Assembly (NCBI GenBank): GCA_001870995.2 | Contig: MLAV02000003.1 | Span: forward strand, 1 to 64,000 | DNA from: Chitinophaga sp. CB10 | Lineage (GTDB): Bacteria > Bacteroidota > Bacteroidia > Chitinophagales > Chitinophagaceae | DNA: 64,000 nt | Direction of reading: 5' to 3' | Shown here: piece after piece, positions 1 to 7,889 of the stretch | Numbering within the stretch: position 1 is the stretch's first letter | Layout of the letters: each line of letters opens with the position of its first letter | The notes under the pieces: generated by a model | Seen by the model: the letters and a program-made list of their open reading frames with translations, nothing else | The model's database searches: none | Told to the model about the DNA's origin: nothing | Position numbers and translations under genes: made by a program

Positions 1-399
1 GGTATCTATCTCCTTGCAAATACGCCGAGCGTTTTTATCAAGGTCTATTGCATGAGAAGCTCTAATCCTGACTGGCTTAGTTTTAGGGGAAGCTTACAAA
101 AAGATGGTAAATTCTTTATGGTATTACAAATTCAGGGAGGTGTTGAAATGGTACAAAATGCCACAACTGGAAGATTTTATGCTACTGCAAAGAAGTGTTT
201 TATCCCATGCACTTTTGATGAAACAACTGCTAAATCCTTGATTGGCACTCAAATCAATGGTTGTATCAAAAGAGAAGAATGTGATCCCTATCAATATACT
301 GTTCCATCAACAGGAGAAGTGATTACTTTAGCTCATAGCTACACCTATTCTCCTGAAGAATCCTTTAATAAAACCAATCCTGTATTGGCTTTTCAATAA
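1..399 (+). CDS. Hypothetical protein, 5' end outside window
   Basis: The frame is open from the first base with no upstream stop, so this is probably the C-terminal 132 residues of a longer protein; an internal ATG at 52 would give 115 residues. I do not recognise the family. The protein is soluble-looking, with two Cys near the middle (residues 58 and 81 counted from the ATG at 52), and no signal peptide or membrane segment is visible. A good intrinsic terminator (420-450) follows, so it ends its own transcription unit. AT-rich codon use matches the other island genes. Confidence 0.55.
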   Translation, partial: GIYLLANTPSVFIKVYCMRSSNPDWLSFRGSLQKDGKFFMVLQIQGGVEMVQNATTGRFYATAKKCFIPCTFDETTAKSLIGTQINGCIKREECDPYQYTVPSTGEVITLAHSYTYSPEESFNKTNPVLAFQ

Positions 400-419
400 T
401 ATTTCAAAAAGACATACCT

Positions 420-450
420 GGCAGATTGTGATAAGCAGTCTGCCTTTTTT
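420..450 (+). terminator. Intrinsic terminator
   Basis: A 9-bp stem (420-428 with 436-444, one G-T wobble) and 7-base loop are followed by six T residues. It ends the transcript of the partial gene at the left edge. Confidence 0.8.
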
Positions 451-473
451 CATTTAATCTAACTCTACATCTT

Positions 474-1451
474 ATGGTACAAGGACATGAAATTATTCAC
501 CTGGATAATCCACCACAAAGCAGTACTGATATAAGTAAAGCTGCTTTTATTGAGGCTAATACTTTCCCTTCATCTTTGGAAGAAATAGCCAGTAAACATA
601 TTATCCCTGTTTTCTCCAAGGATAATGAAAGTACAATTAGCCAGACAGATTTCATTGAAGTAACTAACCAGGCTATTTCTGACCTGTTTAATGGAGAAAA
701 GATATTACAGCCCAACATCAGGCTTTCTCACCCCATTAAAGGAAGAATTCCAGAGGCTAAGTATAAACCTGCCAGTCAGTTGCTGGAATGGGAAAAGACC
801 ATATTTTTTGAGAGAATGGCATTTATTATAGAAGTGTCATCCATCTATGATTATATTGATGGCAATAAACTAACTCTCACTATTGGAGGTGTGAAAGCCT
901 ATAATCTTGATAATCTTTCTGGAAAGAAAGGTAATGGTGAATCCTTCAAAGTCTTTATAGGCTTCAAAAACAAGGTATGCACAAATCTCTGTGTTTGGAG
1001 TGATGGCTATATTGGAGATTTGAAAGTTAACAGTGTATCTGATCTGAAAGCAGGTATTTATCAACTCATCAATAATTACCAGTCAGTCAATCACCTCTCT
1101 ATGATGAAATCACTGACTGAGTATTCTCTTACTGAGAGCCAGTTTGCCAAGGTGATTGGAAAATGTAGAATGTATCAGCATTTACCTATATCAGCCAAAG
1201 CTGAAATACCCACATTACTGATTAATGATACACAGATTAATGCAGTTTGCAGAGAATATTATAAAGACCCAAATTTCTGTAGTAGTCTGGATGGAAATAT
1301 AAGCCTGTGGAGATTGTATAACCTTTTAACAGGAGCCATTAAAAGCAGCTACATTGACAATTTTGTTGATAGGTCTGTCAATGCCATCAATTTTACTTCA
1401 CAAATTAAGTCTGGGTTGGACAGCCATTCCTTCAACTGGTTCTTGAATTAA
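474..1451 (+). CDS. DUF3871 family protein
   Basis: The 325-residue product matches my recollection of the DUF3871 family, found in Bacteroidota and often in accessory regions. Recognisable conserved blocks are IRLSHPIKGRIPEAKYKPA (about residues 83-101), LTIGGVKAYNLDNL in the centre, FKVFIGFKNKVCTNLCVWSDG after it, and LWRLYNLLTGAIKSSYID near the C-terminus. The length is normal for the family. No function is established; there is no signal peptide or membrane helix, so it is likely cytoplasmic. It has a private terminator (1475-1508). Family assignment is from memory, without a profile search. Confidence 0.8.
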   Translation: MVQGHEIIHLDNPPQSSTDISKAAFIEANTFPSSLEEIASKHIIPVFSKDNESTISQTDFIEVTNQAISDLFNGEKILQPNIRLSHPIKGRIPEAKYKPASQLLEWEKTIFFERMAFIIEVSSIYDYIDGNKLTLTIGGVKAYNLDNLSGKKGNGESFKVFIGFKNKVCTNLCVWSDGYIGDLKVNSVSDLKAGIYQLINNYQSVNHLSMMKSLTEYSLTESQFAKVIGKCRMYQHLPISAKAEIPTLLINDTQINAVCREYYKDPNFCSSLDGNISLWRLYNLLTGAIKSSYIDNFVDRSVNAINFTSQIKSGLDSHSFNWFLN

Positions 1452-1474
1452 TAAATAATTGATTTTCAGATACT

Positions 1475-1508
1475 AAGCCATTCAGACCAATCTGGGTGGC
1501 TTTTCTGT
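1475..1508 (+). terminator. Intrinsic terminator after DUF3871 gene
   Basis: A 12-bp stem with two G-T wobbles (1475-1486 with 1491-1502) and loop CCAA runs into a short T tract. It insulates the DUF3871 gene from the next one. Confidence 0.7.
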
Positions 1509-1523
1509 TTTAAAAGTAATCAA

Positions 1524-1769
1524 ATGACCTTACCCTACCTCCCACATTACATTAGTCCACAAGCCATTTTGGTGATCAATAAACATGGATTGATGAAAAA
1601 GCTATACTGTCCATTTGGGGTGGTAAGTAACCAGCAGATTGGGGCTATTCCTTCCTCCACCAGAATGATTGTGGAAGAAGTGCTTATCACCCTACAGGAC
1701 ATTTTAGTGTATATCATCAATGGGAAGCAGTATCACCACAGCAATTTTCACATTTTAATGCAATTCTGA
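1524..1769 (+). CDS. Small hypothetical protein
   Basis: An 81-residue protein of unknown family begins 15 bases after the DUF3871 terminator. Its stop codon is one base upstream of the next start (1771), a spacing typical of co-translated genes, which supports it being real. The sequence is mixed hydrophobic and polar, without Cys pairs apart from a single Cys, signal peptide or obvious helix-turn-helix. No function can be proposed. Confidence 0.5.
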   Translation: MTLPYLPHYISPQAILVINKHGLMKKLYCPFGVVSNQQIGAIPSSTRMIVEEVLITLQDILVYIINGKQYHHSNFHILMQF

Positions 1770-1770
1770 C

Positions 1771-2292
1771 ATGAAAACACATACAGTTGAGCAGTATCAG
1801 GAATTTTTACAACATTCCCTACTTATTGACCAGACCAGGATAGTTGATAGAATACTCAATCCTGATACCTATGCAGATTACATGAATAATATTGAGAACA
1901 ATGAGTATTTCAATATCAATCTATCTACAGGAAGGCTTTCTGGCACATTACATCTTATTGAAGAAATGCAGTCTGATATTGAAAATGTCTTAATCTCCAA
2001 AGAAGCCAAAGCATCAGTTACCAGCCCAGGGAATGAGCTAAATGCCCTCCAACTGGATATTAACAGGTTAAAGCATGATCTAAACCTGATAGAGAATGCT
2101 ATCAGTTCCAGGAGATATATTTTCTCTTGGCTACTAGTCCCATACTGGCTTTCAAAGGAATTAACCATTATGGGGGAAGTAGTTTTTGAATGTTTGGGAT
2201 CATTCTATTGGGGAATTACTTCAATTTCTGGGGAAGATGCTTTTTCCTCAGTGCTGCTGGAATTATCAAAGGAAATTAAACCATCAAACTAA
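1771..2292 (+). CDS. Hypothetical protein of island operon
   Basis: A 173-residue protein of unrecognised family. The middle (about residues 75-112) looks helical and possibly coiled, with regularly spaced leucines (LNALQLDINRLKHDLNLI). A hydrophobic stretch around residues 115-135 (FSWLLVPYWL) is too short and mixed for a convincing membrane span. It is tightly linked to the 81-residue gene upstream (1 base) and to the 88-residue gene downstream (5 bases), so the three are probably one operon. Confidence 0.6.
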   Translation: MKTHTVEQYQEFLQHSLLIDQTRIVDRILNPDTYADYMNNIENNEYFNINLSTGRLSGTLHLIEEMQSDIENVLISKEAKASVTSPGNELNALQLDINRLKHDLNLIENAISSRRYIFSWLLVPYWLSKELTIMGEVVFECLGSFYWGITSISGEDAFSSVLLELSKEIKPSN

Positions 2293-2297
2293 TTTAC

Positions 2298-2564
2298 ATG
2301 AGAAAAACATCAAATATATTGGCTAGGGTTCATTCCAGATTTATAAACCTACCCACCCAATTAAGGAAAAACATCTGTCAGGAATGTGGTTGGAGTACTC
2401 CTACCTTCTATAGAAAGATGAGAATCAAGGATAAGCCTGATCCTAATGATATTAACAATATCATCCCTTCTTTGAGTAATGCAGAGAAAGATGCTATTTT
2501 AAGGCAGGCACAGGTGTGTTTAACAAATATCAATGACTATATGAGGAGATTAAGCAAAAAGTGA
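2298..2564 (+). CDS. Small basic protein, possible DNA-binding
   Basis: An 88-residue, Lys/Arg-rich protein and the last gene of the island. The N-terminal half contains LRKNICQECGWSTPTFYRKM, which reads like a helix-turn-helix with the recognition helix at STPTFYRKM. A second helical stretch follows from residue 60. Position next to the putative attachment region would suit a recombination-directionality or regulatory protein, but this is inference from composition and place only. Confidence 0.55.
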   Translation: MRKTSNILARVHSRFINLPTQLRKNICQECGWSTPTFYRKMRIKDKPDPNDINNIIPSLSNAEKDAILRQAQVCLTNINDYMRRLSKK

Positions 2565-2641
2565 TCTGTGCAGGTTCTGAAAATGTATTACAGGAGAGCA
2601 TCTTGATATGTATAGGTAAATGGTTATTAGTCTTATAAGAA

Positions 2642-2670
2642 GCACCCAAAAGTCCACCAAATGTTCACCA
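2642..2670. repeat. Short direct repeats, possible integrase arm sites
   Basis: GTCCACCA at 2652-2659 and GTTCACCA at 2663-2670 lie 11 bases apart, about one helical turn. A weaker copy, GCACCCA, starts 10 bases before at 2642. Such phased direct repeats near an element end resemble arm-type binding sites of tyrosine recombinases. Function is inferred. Confidence 0.4.
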
Positions 2671-2752
2671 GTCAAAAAGAAGGAAGATAAATAGTTGATT
2701 TTCAGCTAATAAAAAAAGAGTGTGACTCCTCCTCCTACAGCTGAATTGGTTT

Positions 2753-2786
2753 AAAGAGTCCGTGGGTCCTGCTCACGGGCTTTTTT
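2753..2786 (+). terminator. Orphan terminator, likely from a former tRNA unit
   Basis: A stem of about 12 bp (2753-2764 with 2774-2785; core GTCCGTG/CACGGGC, 9-base loop) ends in six T. The closest + strand gene ends about 190 bases upstream. The stretch just before it (CTCCTCCTCCTACAG, 2726-2740) resembles the T-stem/acceptor end of a tRNA. The terminator may therefore belong to a tRNA gene split off by integration. Confidence 0.65.
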
Positions 2787-2950
2787 GCTTTCAGGCGGGG
2801 CGCCGCATCGCGAAAAGCCTTACCCGTACAGGAAAGCATACCAGCGAATGGCCGCCCCCGGCAGCCCGCCCCGTAAACAGGGAATTGTAAACGCTGCCGC
2901 GGCCCCTGCGGCATTATATCTTTCCCCCTCCCCCTATCCTGTTACAATGC

Positions 2951-2983
2951 TTTGCAGGAAAAACAATCAAAACTGTATTTTTG
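2951..2983 (+). promoter_or_regulatory. Bacteroidota-type promoter of trmB
   Basis: TTTG at 2951-2954 and TATTTTTG at 2976-2983 are separated by 21 bases, matching TTTG-N17-23-TAnnTTTG. The -7 box ends 7 bases before the trmB ATG, so the mRNA would be almost leaderless. Confidence 0.65.
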
Positions 2984-2990
2984 CGGCCAA

Positions 2991-3698
2991 ATGGGACAAA
3001 AAAAATTAGAACGCTTCGCTGAAATAGAAACTTTTCCTAATGTATTGATCTATCCCGAAGGGATGCAGGGGAAATGGCACGAATTCTTTAAAAACAGCCA
3101 CCCGCTTACGTTAGAACTGGCCTGCGGGAAAGGAGATTACACCGTTGGGCTGGCCCGCCTGTTCCCGGAAAGGAACTTTATGGGCGTGGACCTGAAAGGC
3201 AACCGCATCTGGAGAGGGGCGAAAACCGCGCTGGAAGAAAACCTCGGCAATGCGGCATTTCTGCGGACGCAAATCGATAAACTCAATAACTACTTTGCTC
3301 CCGGCGAAGTAGCCGAAATATGGATCACCTTCCCGGATCCGTTCCTGCGGCAGTCCAAATCCAAAAAACGGCTGACGCACCCGCGGTTCCTGGCCCTGTA
3401 CCAGCCACTGCTCGCGCCCGGCGCCACCATCAACCTGAAAACGGATTCGGAAGAGCTGTACGAATTTACCAAGGAGGTGATTCAGCAGGCCGGTTGCAAA
3501 CTGATAGAAAACATCCCGGATGTGTACGCGCTGCAGCCCGTGCCGGCGCTGTTGCAGATACAGACGCATTATGAGCGGTCGCACCTGGCAGATGGCCGCA
3601 CCATCCGCTTCCTGAAATTCCAGCTGCCGGAAGCCCCGATGGACTGGCGTACGATTAAATTAGCCACTGATGAAGAAATCGCTGATAGAAAAAGTTGA
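2991..3698 (+). CDS. trmB: tRNA (guanine-N7-)-methyltransferase
   Basis: TrmB methylates guanine 46 in the variable loop of tRNAs using S-adenosylmethionine. The 235-residue protein has the family's Rossmann methyltransferase core: LELACGKGDYTVGLA (SAM loop), MGVDLKGNRIWRGA, and the diagnostic WITFPDPF motif, followed by KKRLTHPRFL. The ATG at 2991 is chosen because MGQKKLERFAE is the usual N-terminus and the promoter's -7 box ends at 2983; the in-frame start at 2952 lies inside the promoter. The end overlaps the DUF5522 gene by 29 bases. First core gene after the island. Confidence 0.95.
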   Translation: MGQKKLERFAEIETFPNVLIYPEGMQGKWHEFFKNSHPLTLELACGKGDYTVGLARLFPERNFMGVDLKGNRIWRGAKTALEENLGNAAFLRTQIDKLNNYFAPGEVAEIWITFPDPFLRQSKSKKRLTHPRFLALYQPLLAPGATINLKTDSEELYEFTKEVIQQAGCKLIENIPDVYALQPVPALLQIQTHYERSHLADGRTIRFLKFQLPEAPMDWRTIKLATDEEIADRKS

Positions 3699-3867
3699 TT
3701 TCTACTATAACGGGCAGGGATATATGGTGTTTACGGAAAAATACCACCTCGAGCGCGGCTACTGCTGCGGCAACGGCTGCCGGCACTGCCCTTACAACTA
3801 CGAAAAGGTGCCGGAACCCAAAAGAACGCTCCTGCTCAATAAAAGAAAAGACAACCGGCAGCCTTAA
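3670..3867 (+). CDS. DUF5522 domain protein
   Basis: A 65-residue protein with the compact cysteine motif GYCCGNGCRHCPYNY (residues 30-44), diagnostic of DUF5522, a small family common in Bacteroidota and with a eukaryotic counterpart. The four Cys probably bind metal or an Fe-S cluster; function is unknown. It starts within the last codons of trmB (29-base overlap, different frame), so translation is likely coupled. Co-occurrence with a tRNA methyltransferase hints at, but does not show, a role with tRNA. Confidence 0.85.
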   Translation: MKKSLIEKVDFYYNGQGYMVFTEKYHLERGYCCGNGCRHCPYNYEKVPEPKRTLLLNKRKDNRQP

Positions 3868-3936
3868 CCTGCCATCTGCCGGAAGCGGCCTCCCCTGCCC
3901 GCTTCCGGCATGAAAAAATCAAAAAATAACACCCCG

Positions 3937-3971
3937 TTTGCATGTTTGCTTGATTTTCCCCATTATCTTTA
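3937..3971 (+). promoter_or_regulatory. Probable promoter of IPExxxVDY gene
   Basis: TTTG at 3937-3940 and TATCTTTA at 3964-3971 (spacing 23) resemble the phylum promoter; a second TTTG at 3945 gives spacing 15. The -7 box ends 3 bases before the ATG. Confidence 0.45.
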
Positions 3972-3974
3972 ATT

Positions 3975-4418
3975 ATGACGATACTTAAACTGAAGCTGGA
4001 TCAGGATCAACTGGTGGAGGACTTTTTTGACAGTTGCCATTTGATTGGAATAGCCTCTACTGCCCGCGATTACCAACTCTGCTGGCAGATAAACCGTCAC
4101 CTCCATACCAATTTCCGGGTGAATAACTCGCTGGAGATTACCCTGTCTAAAAAAAACAGGTCCTACCATTTTCCCGTGCTGGACTTCCATGAGCCCACCA
4201 ACGCCGTGGTGCATTACTGCTACAACAACCATTGCCAGGCCGAATTCCTGTTGCCTGAACTGAAGCAGATCCATTTTTTATGGATGATCAAAGGCGATTA
4301 CTACCAGCTGGAAGATGTGAAAAAAATTGTGGAAGCTTTGAGGCACGTACCGCTGGTACAATTAGTATCTTTACTGGATATACGAGAGATCAAGAACAAG
4401 ATGAACCTCATTTTTTAG
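3975..4418 (+). CDS. IPExxxVDY family protein
   Basis: A 147-residue protein of the Bacteroidota-specific IPExxxVDY family, named for a motif that appears here in divergent form as LLPELKQIHFLWMIKG (about residues 91-106). No biochemical role is established. No signal peptide or membrane segment is seen, so it is probably cytoplasmic. In other genomes the family often sits near cell-wall or fatty-acid genes; here it lies between DUF5522 and a pterin dehydratase gene, 107 and 66 bases away. It probably has its own promoter just upstream. Confidence 0.8.
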   Translation: MTILKLKLDQDQLVEDFFDSCHLIGIASTARDYQLCWQINRHLHTNFRVNNSLEITLSKKNRSYHFPVLDFHEPTNAVVHYCYNNHCQAEFLLPELKQIHFLWMIKGDYYQLEDVKKIVEALRHVPLVQLVSLLDIREIKNKMNLIF

Positions 4419-4484
4419 GCAGGACATAACCAAATAATCTTAACCAGTCCACGTAGAAAAACCCTACGATAAAAATTTCCGCAT

Positions 4485-4715
4485 ATGTGGGAAGAAAAAA
4501 ACAATCAGCTCTACCGGGCCTTTACATTCAAGGATTTCCGGGAAGCTTTTGCCTTTATGACCAAGGTGGCACTGACGGCTGAAAAGATGGATCACCACCC
4601 CTACTGGACGAATGTGTATAACAAGGTGGAAATCTATCTCAGCACGCACGATGCCGGCAATACCGTCACTGAAAAGGACAGGCAGCTGGCCGGCGCCATC
4701 GACCAATTATTTTAG
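4485..4715 (+). CDS. phhB: 4a-hydroxytetrahydrobiopterin dehydratase
   Basis: The 76-residue product is a pterin-4a-carbinolamine dehydratase, recycling the 4a-hydroxy-pterin made by aromatic amino acid hydroxylases and removing water to give quinonoid dihydropterin. The active-site signature EKMDHHPYWTNVYNKVEI (about residues 34-51) with a downstream TEKD fits the family consensus, including the His pair and the distal Asp. Length is slightly shorter than usual (about 95), but all catalytic elements are present. No hydroxylase gene is in the window. The sensor-kinase gene follows 18 bases later. Confidence 0.92.
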   Translation: MWEEKNNQLYRAFTFKDFREAFAFMTKVALTAEKMDHHPYWTNVYNKVEIYLSTHDAGNTVTEKDRQLAGAIDQLF

Positions 4716-4733
4716 ATTATATATTCGCTATTT

Positions 4734-6821
4734 GTGAAGCGCATACTGCTATTGATGTTACTGTGCTGTTGCACAGCGGCTATCACCTTTGCCACCAACC
4801 GGAGCGAACTGCCCGATACCTTAACAATAGAGCCATCCGCGGCGCCTGTTGCCATTGACCTGCGCCCGTACGTGGGGTCCATCGAGGACGCTACCGGCCG
4901 CCTTACCATTGACGCGGCTACTCAGCTGCCGTTCTACCTCAATTCCCAATTGTTTCATGCGGCGCCCCGCAATAACAGCAAGCCCAATAACTGCTGGATT
5001 AAACTCAATATTAAGAACCCGGGCAGCACCAATGCCTCCTGGCTGCTGTTTACCGGCTGGCATGATTTCATGTACTGGTACGAACAGGACCCCGGCAAAG
5101 CGCCGTCCCTGCTGGTACAAACGGGGCTGATGCTGGACCGCGGCGGCGTGGAGCGATGGAATAATTACGCCTTTGTAGCCGATATCCCGGCGCATCATAC
5201 CCGGACTTTTTACCTGCATATCATCAATAAATCTTTCAACGAAAATCCGTTTGAGCCTACCCTGTACAACTCCTCCGCGTTTGTGAAGTTCCAGAATGCC
5301 CAGGTGGAAGGCTACCGGCGGGAATCCGTTGTGATACTGGTTTTGCTGGGGATGCTGCTGGTGATACTGGGGATATCGATCATTAATTATATACAGCTGC
5401 CGGACAGGTCGTACCTCTACTTCGCGATTTATGTGCTGGGCCTGATTCTCTTTTTTGCATTGCGGCTGGAAAGCAAGCCATACCAGCTTTCGTTTTTCCA
5501 CCGCTGGCCCATGCTGAAATACTACTGGGATATACCGGGGCTGCTGTTTTGCTTTTACCTGATGTATCTCCTTTTCGGGAATGCCTTCCTGAACCTGAAG
5601 GAGCGCTATCCCTTTATGGAACGGGTGTTTACCTGGGTGGCGGCCGTCGTGGGCGGGCTGATCCTCATCTGCATCTACCTGATAGCGGCGGAGCAGTATC
5701 ATCTTCCTACCATTATATACGGGTATGTGTACTTCGGGACGCTGGTGCCGCTGCTGGCCATTTTCATAGCGCTGGCCAGGAGATCGCAGCATCATCCGCT
5801 GGTGAAATTTTTCCTCTTCGGCTCCGTATGCCTGTACCTGGCCTGTTTGGGCTCCTTCCTGATCCACGTACGCCCGTTGGGGTTAGTAGGCGCGCTGGGC
5901 GAGTTATCCGCGCCTACCATCCTGCTGATCGGCGGCATCCTGCTGCAGGCCTTCTTTGTACTGGCCGGCCTCAGCTACCGGAATAAGCTGGTGCATATGG
6001 AGCGCACCCGCACCCAGGAGATGCTGATCAAACAACTGAATAAGAACAAGGAGCTGCAACGCAAGCTGAATGAGCAGCTGGAAGAGCTGGTGAAAGAACA
6101 AACCACGGAGATACTGCGGAAAAAGCAGGAACTGGAAGAGCAGCGCAAGATCCAGCTGGAAACGGAGTATGTGAAAAAGCTCACGGAGATAGAGCTGAAG
6201 GCTATACGGGCGCAGATAAATCCGCATTTTATTTTCAACTGCCTGAACTCGATCCAGTTGTTCGTCATGCAGCGGGACTTTGAATTTGCGCAGAAGTACC
6301 TCTCTGATTTTTCTTTCCTGATCCGGAAGACGCTTGATTTTTCCCGGCGGAATTTTATCTCCCTGGCAGATGAAATAACCTATCTGAATACTTATCTTGG
6401 CCTGGAAAGAATGCGCTTTGAAAACCGGATGGAATACGAGGTGATCGTAGATCCCGAGATAGCCACCGCCGAGCTGGAAATTCCGGCGATGTTGCTGCAG
6501 CCCTATGTGGAAAACGCTGTAAAGCACGGGATGACCAACCCGAGGCAGACGCTGGGCAAGCTTTCCATCCGCTTTACGCAGATTGAGCCGGATATGCTGG
6601 AATGTATTGTAGAGGATAACGGGATTGGCATTACCCGGGCCCGGGCGCTGCGCAGCCTGCCGAAGCACCACCAGTCGTCCGGCATGGAAATCAGCCAGAA
6701 CAGGGCGGACCTGCTAAACAAGATGTACAACACGGAAATACAGATTGAGGTGATCGATAAGTCGGTAGAACAGGAATGCAACAGCGGCACCCTGATCCGC
6801 ATCCTGATCCCTCAACTCTAA
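4734..6821 (+). CDS. 7TM-DISM sensor histidine kinase (LytS/YehU type)
   Basis: A 695-residue membrane kinase with a GTG start, chosen because KRILLLMLLCCC begins a good signal peptide. Order: signal peptide (1-20); extracellular jelly-roll DISM domain (about 25-195); seven hydrophobic helices (about 200-420); a charged coiled coil (about 425-485, rich in Glu, Gln, Lys and Leu); a His_kinase domain with QINPHFIFNCLNSIQL, phospho-acceptor His498; and an ATP-binding domain with LLQPYVENAVKHGM (about 585-600) and DNGIGI. Its LytTR regulator follows 12 bases later, so the two form a two-component system. The signal is unknown; DISM domains are thought to bind carbohydrates. Confidence 0.93.
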   Translation: MKRILLLMLLCCCTAAITFATNRSELPDTLTIEPSAAPVAIDLRPYVGSIEDATGRLTIDAATQLPFYLNSQLFHAAPRNNSKPNNCWIKLNIKNPGSTNASWLLFTGWHDFMYWYEQDPGKAPSLLVQTGLMLDRGGVERWNNYAFVADIPAHHTRTFYLHIINKSFNENPFEPTLYNSSAFVKFQNAQVEGYRRESVVILVLLGMLLVILGISIINYIQLPDRSYLYFAIYVLGLILFFALRLESKPYQLSFFHRWPMLKYYWDIPGLLFCFYLMYLLFGNAFLNLKERYPFMERVFTWVAAVVGGLILICIYLIAAEQYHLPTIIYGYVYFGTLVPLLAIFIALARRSQHHPLVKFFLFGSVCLYLACLGSFLIHVRPLGLVGALGELSAPTILLIGGILLQAFFVLAGLSYRNKLVHMERTRTQEMLIKQLNKNKELQRKLNEQLEELVKEQTTEILRKKQELEEQRKIQLETEYVKKLTEIELKAIRAQINPHFIFNCLNSIQLFVMQRDFEFAQKYLSDFSFLIRKTLDFSRRNFISLADEITYLNTYLGLERMRFENRMEYEVIVDPEIATAELEIPAMLLQPYVENAVKHGMTNPRQTLGKLSIRFTQIEPDMLECIVEDNGIGITRARALRSLPKHHQSSGMEISQNRADLLNKMYNTEIQIEVIDKSVEQECNSGTLIRILIPQL

Positions 6822-6833
6822 GTGTATTCGTAA

Positions 6834-7607
6834 ATGTTAGAATTCTCAAATATGGTAAAAGCAGTTATTATAGACGATGAGCGGAACAGCAGGGACATTA
6901 TTGCACTGATGCTGGAAAAATATTGCCCGTTCGTTGAGATAGCGGCTATGGCTACCGACTGTGCAGATGGTATTGCCCGTATCCGGGAGCATCGGCCGCA
7001 GCTGGTATTCCTGGACCTGGAGATGCCGGATGGCACGGGGTTCGACATCCTGGCGGCCACGCAGGCGGAGCTGAGCTTTGAAGCTATTTTTGTAACGGCT
7101 TTTGAAAAGAAGTTTTTGCAGATTATACGTTTGAGCGAGGTGGAGTTGATACTGAAGCCGGTGGATAAGGAAAGCTTGTTGCAGGCGGTTGGTACGGTGG
7201 TGCGCCGGGTGGAGGAAAAGGTGGTTACCCGCCGCTACCAGGTGCTGATGGAGAATTTCAATTCCCAGCAACACCATCACTGGCAGGTGATCATTGCGGA
7301 TAAGGATAACCAGGAGCAGGTGATTTTTTTGGGAGAGATTGAATTCTTCGAGTCGGCCGATGACCAGGCCGTTTTTTACCTGCGCGATGGACGTGCCGTT
7401 GCAGCCGCGGGCTCCTTTAGGTACTACCTGGAGTTATTTTCCGGTTTAAGATTCTATCAGTTAAATAATACCCAAATAGTGCGTTTGTCGGCAGTGGCGC
7501 GACTTTCCGGGGATGGCGCCCGGGCGGTCCTGCAAAACGGGCAAACTTTGGATATCTCGGAAAGAAGAAAAAAGGAGTTGTTAACCCGGCTTCACGGAGA
7601 GCATTAA
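6834..7607 (+). CDS. LytTR-type response regulator
   Basis: A 257-residue regulator with a receiver domain (about 7-125; acidic pocket IIDDE, phospho-acceptor Asp61 in VFLDLEMPDG, switch Thr in VTAF, Lys in LKPVD) and a C-terminal LytTR DNA-binding domain (about 150-255; FFESADDQAVFYLRDGR, FYQLNNTQIVRLSAV). It receives phosphate from the DISM kinase encoded immediately upstream. LytTR proteins bind paired direct repeats upstream of target genes. An alternative ATG at 6852 (MVKAVIIDDE) would shorten the protein by six residues and is equally plausible. The beta-barrel gene downstream has a separate promoter. Confidence 0.93.
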   Translation: MLEFSNMVKAVIIDDERNSRDIIALMLEKYCPFVEIAAMATDCADGIARIREHRPQLVFLDLEMPDGTGFDILAATQAELSFEAIFVTAFEKKFLQIIRLSEVELILKPVDKESLLQAVGTVVRRVEEKVVTRRYQVLMENFNSQQHHHWQVIIADKDNQEQVIFLGEIEFFESADDQAVFYLRDGRAVAAAGSFRYYLELFSGLRFYQLNNTQIVRLSAVARLSGDGARAVLQNGQTLDISERRKKELLTRLHGEH

Positions 7608-7727
7608 AACAAGTTGACACAGTCAAAATACCCTACCCTATTGCATTTCCACGATTTTAAGCCGATTGTGGCAGTATGAATTAATACGAGTGCGCGAAGG
7701 ATACGTAACAATTTCTTAACAAAAAAA

Positions 7728-7758
7728 TTTGGTTGAATAGTTTTTGCCCGTACATTTG
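7728..7758 (+). promoter_or_regulatory. Consensus Bacteroidota promoter of the beta-barrel gene
   Basis: TTTG (7728-7731), exactly 19 bases, then TACATTTG (7751-7758): a perfect match to TTTG-N19-TAnnTTTG. The start codon is 131 bases further on, so the transcript has a long 5' leader. This is the cleanest promoter in the window. Confidence 0.8.
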
Positions 7759-7889
7759 ACCCGCGAAACGAAAAAGTCAAATAGTCAGACCAATATCGTA
7801 TTGCAATCGACCAGAATCAGCCGCCAAGGTATGTAGAAAAAAATTAAGATAGGAAGCACAGTTTTAATGAATATTTAAATTAACGAAAG

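Larger units (their letters stand above)
1..2745. mobile_element. Right end of an integrated AT-rich element
   Basis: This segment is visibly richer in A and T than the rest of the window and carries only small accessory genes, all on the + strand. From about 2.75 kb composition and gene content change abruptly to core genes. Near its right edge are closely spaced direct repeats (2642-2670) and a stretch resembling a tRNA 3' end (2718-2740), followed by a terminator with no gene of its own. This fits an integrated element inserted at the 3' end of a tRNA gene. No integrase or transfer gene is visible, so the element type is unknown and its left part is outside the window. Confidence 0.6.
2565..2990. 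other. Gene-free junction between island and core genome
   Basis: No convincing gene lies here. It holds the direct repeats (2642-2670), a tRNA-3'-end-like stretch (about 2718-2740), an orphan terminator (2753-2786), and a GC-rich segment leading to the trmB promoter (2951-2983). An open frame from 2785 to 3009 overlaps the trmB start and has an arginine/proline-rich composition typical of chance GC-rich frames. Confidence 0.6.

Noticed and set aside
2785..3009. Open frame upstream of trmB
   Set aside because: Overlaps the trmB start and contains the promoter; composition typical of chance GC-rich frames.
4821..5867. 348-codon open frame antisense to the sensor kinase
   Set aside because: It mirrors the kinase gene's codon pattern, is rich in His, Gln and Arg, and shows no domain. 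The kinase frame has clear domains.
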